From positions 1 through 8,403 of the forward strand of contig JAGWOU010000060.1 of the NCBI GenBank assembly GCA_028870815.1: DNA of 8,403 nt. Reading direction: 5' to 3'. Of the stretch, positions 6,973 through 8,403 are shown piece by piece. The notes under the pieces were generated by a model. That model was not told where the DNA came from. It worked only from the letters and a program-made list of their open reading frames with translations, and ran no database searches. Source of the stretch: Rhodospirillales bacterium. Its GTDB lineage: Bacteria; Pseudomonadota; Alphaproteobacteria; Acetobacterales; Acetobacteraceae. Made by a program: the position numbers and the translations under genes. Every line of letters starts with the position of its first letter. The stretch's first letter is position 1.

Positions 6973-8240
6973 TTACAGCTTACCAAGCAGCACGCCGACT
7001 TCAAGAACCCCAACGAACTGGTTGGCCGAATTACCAGATAAGCCGTACCCGGTTCCCGGCTGATAGCCCGCGAGATGCGTAAAGGCCGCGACAGGGCGAA
7101 TGAAGACGTTCTTCTCCTGCCAAGTCGGGTCGACCTGGATTGCCGTCAGCGTCGTACCGGCGCTAAACGTGCCAGGGTTCGGCGCCGCGCCAAACTGCAA
7201 CCAGTTGCCGAACAAGTTCTGGTTCGGATCGTTCTTGTCACCCTTCTGATAGGTAACGGAGGGCTGAACTGTAACTGACCACTGCGGGTTAATCTGATAA
7301 GTCACATCCATCATGGCCGACACGTTATAATACGTGGTCAGCGGGCGCGGATTGCCGCTGGCGGCCGTCACAGAACTCTTCGGCAGCCACTGATACTCCG
7401 CTTCCGGAATAAAGGTCCAAGGCCCTTGAATCCACTGTGCGCCGGCACCAACCAGCGAGCTGTTCTTTTCTAGGAAGCCATTACCAAAGGCCGGATTGCC
7501 GGTGTGGCCCAGATTGGTATGAGAGAAGACAATCACATTGTCCGAGCCGTCGGAATTCAGATTATAGGTCAACAGATCGGACAGCACGTTGGTGCGTGCG
7601 GTGTGGTACGAGTCGGAAAGCTGTAGGTTAAAGGTCACTGGCCCATAGAACAAATTCAGCTGACCACCATAACCCGGCGTCGCCTGCATGTTGTTCAGGT
7701 TGGACACGAAGAAGGTCGGATTCATCCAGTCAAAGCCGATTTCCGTGCCTTCGGTTGAGGCCAGCTCACCGGCGGAAACACTCCAATACTGCGAAGGCTG
7801 AACCGTGAACCACCATTTAAAGGTCGGGCTTGGCAGCGGATTGCCACCGGAACCCAGCCGCGCCAGGCCGTTGAAGGCGCCATAATCGCTGGTGATGCCG
7901 ATGGAAGGCGTCTGCCACGAACCACCCCAATAGGTGAAGTGCAGCCAGCCGGTGGCCTTGTGAATCTGGATTGCCGCCAGACCAATGCTGTATTTCAGAT
8001 TGCTGCCGATCGTACCTTCATTGCTGAAAACGGTCGGCGACCTGTTGGTCAGCATGGAGGCATAGCCACTAACGCCGCCCATGAAATTCCAGTCGCCGCT
8101 AAGCGGGCCCAGGCCGTCCACATGCACGGTCTCGACCGGCATATTCGCACCCTCGCCACCACCGCCAAGGGCAAAGGCGGCCGGCATCAGCGCCAGCTGC
8201 CGTTGCCCTTGGCGGTGGTGGCGAGGATGCGAATGGCCAT
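6973..8240 (-). CDS. Outer-membrane beta-barrel (porin-like, possibly BBP2/OmpL type), apparent frameshift in signal peptide
   Basis: The mature region of about 398 residues is rich in alternating aromatic/polar strands separated by Gly/Asn/Ser turns, for example WLHFTYWGGSW, YGPVTFNLQLSDSY, PQWSVTVQPSVTYQKGD and NVFIRPVAAFTHL, as expected of an outer-membrane barrel. A signal-peptide end (ALMPAAFA, then LGGGGEG) is visible. The protein ends GVLLGKL rather than with the usual terminal Phe. The only good ribosome site, AGGAGAGAGG at 8247-8256, sits 6 nt before ATG 8240. That ATG opens MAIRILATTAK and then meets TGA at 8187-8189, one frame away from the barrel. The distance from ATG 8240 to the end of AAFA is 71 nt, one short of 24 codons, so a single missing base would restore a normal signal peptide. 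The barrel frame is open upstream to 8331, but that extension has no signal peptide. Other in-frame starts (8187, 8142) are weak. The barrel assignment is fairly secure; the subfamily is a guess. Confidence 0.72.
8143..8234. repeat. 92-nt near-perfect palindrome over the barrel signal-peptide region
   Basis: Arms 8143-8174 and 8203-8234 pair at 31 of 32 positions (only 8150/8227 fails). The inner parts 8176-8185 and 8192-8201 add eight Watson-Crick pairs and one G-T, leaving a 6-nt loop at 8186-8191. One arm encodes the start of the mature barrel protein (FALGGGGEGAN); the other encodes IRILATTAKG after the predicted start codon. The reading frame breaks at the apex, where TGA 8187-8189 lies. 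Confidence 0.9.
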
Positions 8241-8264
8241 CGTAAACCTCTCTCCTATGCAATA

Positions 8265-8287
8265 GATACCAGGACCGCCCTGGCATC
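8265..8287 (-). promoter_or_regulatory. 5'-leader hairpin before the barrel ribosome site
   Basis: In the minus-strand transcript GATGCCAGG pairs with CCTGGTATC (eight Watson-Crick pairs and one G-U) around the 5-nt loop GCGGT. It ends about 9 nt before the AGGAGAGAGG ribosome site. The sequence also contains ATGCCAG twice in tandem. It may protect the messenger 5' end or tune initiation; it is also present in the left copy at 11-33. Confidence 0.35.
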
Positions 8288-8299
8288 TGGCATACCAAA

Positions 8300-8327
8300 A
8301 ACATAGTCGGATCAGTAGGATCTGCAA
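8300..8327 (-). promoter_or_regulatory. Candidate sigma-70-like promoter of the barrel gene/operon
   Basis: On the minus strand TTGCAG (8327-8322) is followed after 16 nt by TATGTT (8305-8300), giving a predicted start near 8293 and a leader of about 50 nt before ATG 8240. The same sequence occurs in the left repeat copy (46-73). Matches to consensus are moderate, and in GC-rich bacteria such boxes are often inexact, so this is a proposal only. Confidence 0.35.
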
Positions 8328-8403
8328 GCATGCTGATCGATGGCTGGCATGCTCCATCAGCGCGCCCATCAAATACAAATAGTCCCGGCCAGCATAAGAT
8401 CTG

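Larger units (their letters stand above)
8255..8403. repeat. Right copy of 149-bp terminal direct repeat
   Basis: This is the exact second copy of bases 1-149. It contains the upstream region of the barrel gene: the candidate promoter, the 5'-leader hairpin and the first two bases of the AGGAGAGAGG ribosome site, whose remainder lies just outside the repeat at 8247-8254. The window stops in the middle of the terminator hairpin that is complete only at the left end. Confidence 0.98.

Noticed and set aside
8187..8331. N-terminal extension of the barrel protein to an ATG at 8331
   Set aside because: The extension lacks a signal peptide and a ribosome site, runs through the promoter and leader elements, and contradicts the strong ribosome site placed before ATG 8240.

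Overview
The window reads as a single, one-directional envelope transport locus from a Gram-negative bacterium, most likely a proteobacterium. The evidence is three Sec-type N-termini, one lipoprotein box, an outer-membrane beta-barrel protein and a complete tripartite RND pump. Base composition is moderately GC-rich and even across the window. An acid-tolerant alphaproteobacterium of the Acetobacteraceae type would fit the style of the proteins, but that is only an impression.

All five genes lie on the minus strand, so transcription runs right to left. In order they are: an outer-membrane barrel/porin-like protein (about 8240 to 6973), a secreted YncE/YVTN-type beta-propeller (6900 to 5887), a NodT/TolC-type outer-membrane lipoprotein (5743 to 4340), an RND periplasmic adaptor (4343 to 3285) and a 1023-residue RND permease (3283 to 212). 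The last three are tightly coupled: a 4-bp ATGA overlap, then a 1-bp gap. A perfect 10-bp hairpin separates porin and propeller, and a possible internal promoter precedes the outer-membrane factor. Two tandem hairpins downstream of the permease look like the operon's terminators.

The pump should span inner membrane, periplasm and outer membrane and export a substrate that cannot be named from sequence. The propeller and the barrel would add a periplasmic or extracytoplasmic partner and a second outer-membrane channel. The permease keeps an Asp-Asp pair in TM4 but has Glu where AcrB-type pumps have Lys in TM10.

Two structural points deserve attention. First, the first 149 bases are repeated exactly as the last 149 bases, so the window closes into an 8254-bp circle, or represents one unit of a tandem array. 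It carries no replication, partition, mobilisation or recombinase gene. Second, the signal-peptide region of the barrel gene lies inside a 92-nt near-perfect palindrome. The well-placed start codon (8240) and the mature protein are in different reading frames there, with the frame broken at the palindrome apex.

No tRNA, rRNA, CRISPR array, insertion sequence or transcriptional regulator gene was seen. The only stretch without a gene is the terminal one (1-211, continuing as 8241-8403), which holds the terminators, the repeat and a candidate promoter.
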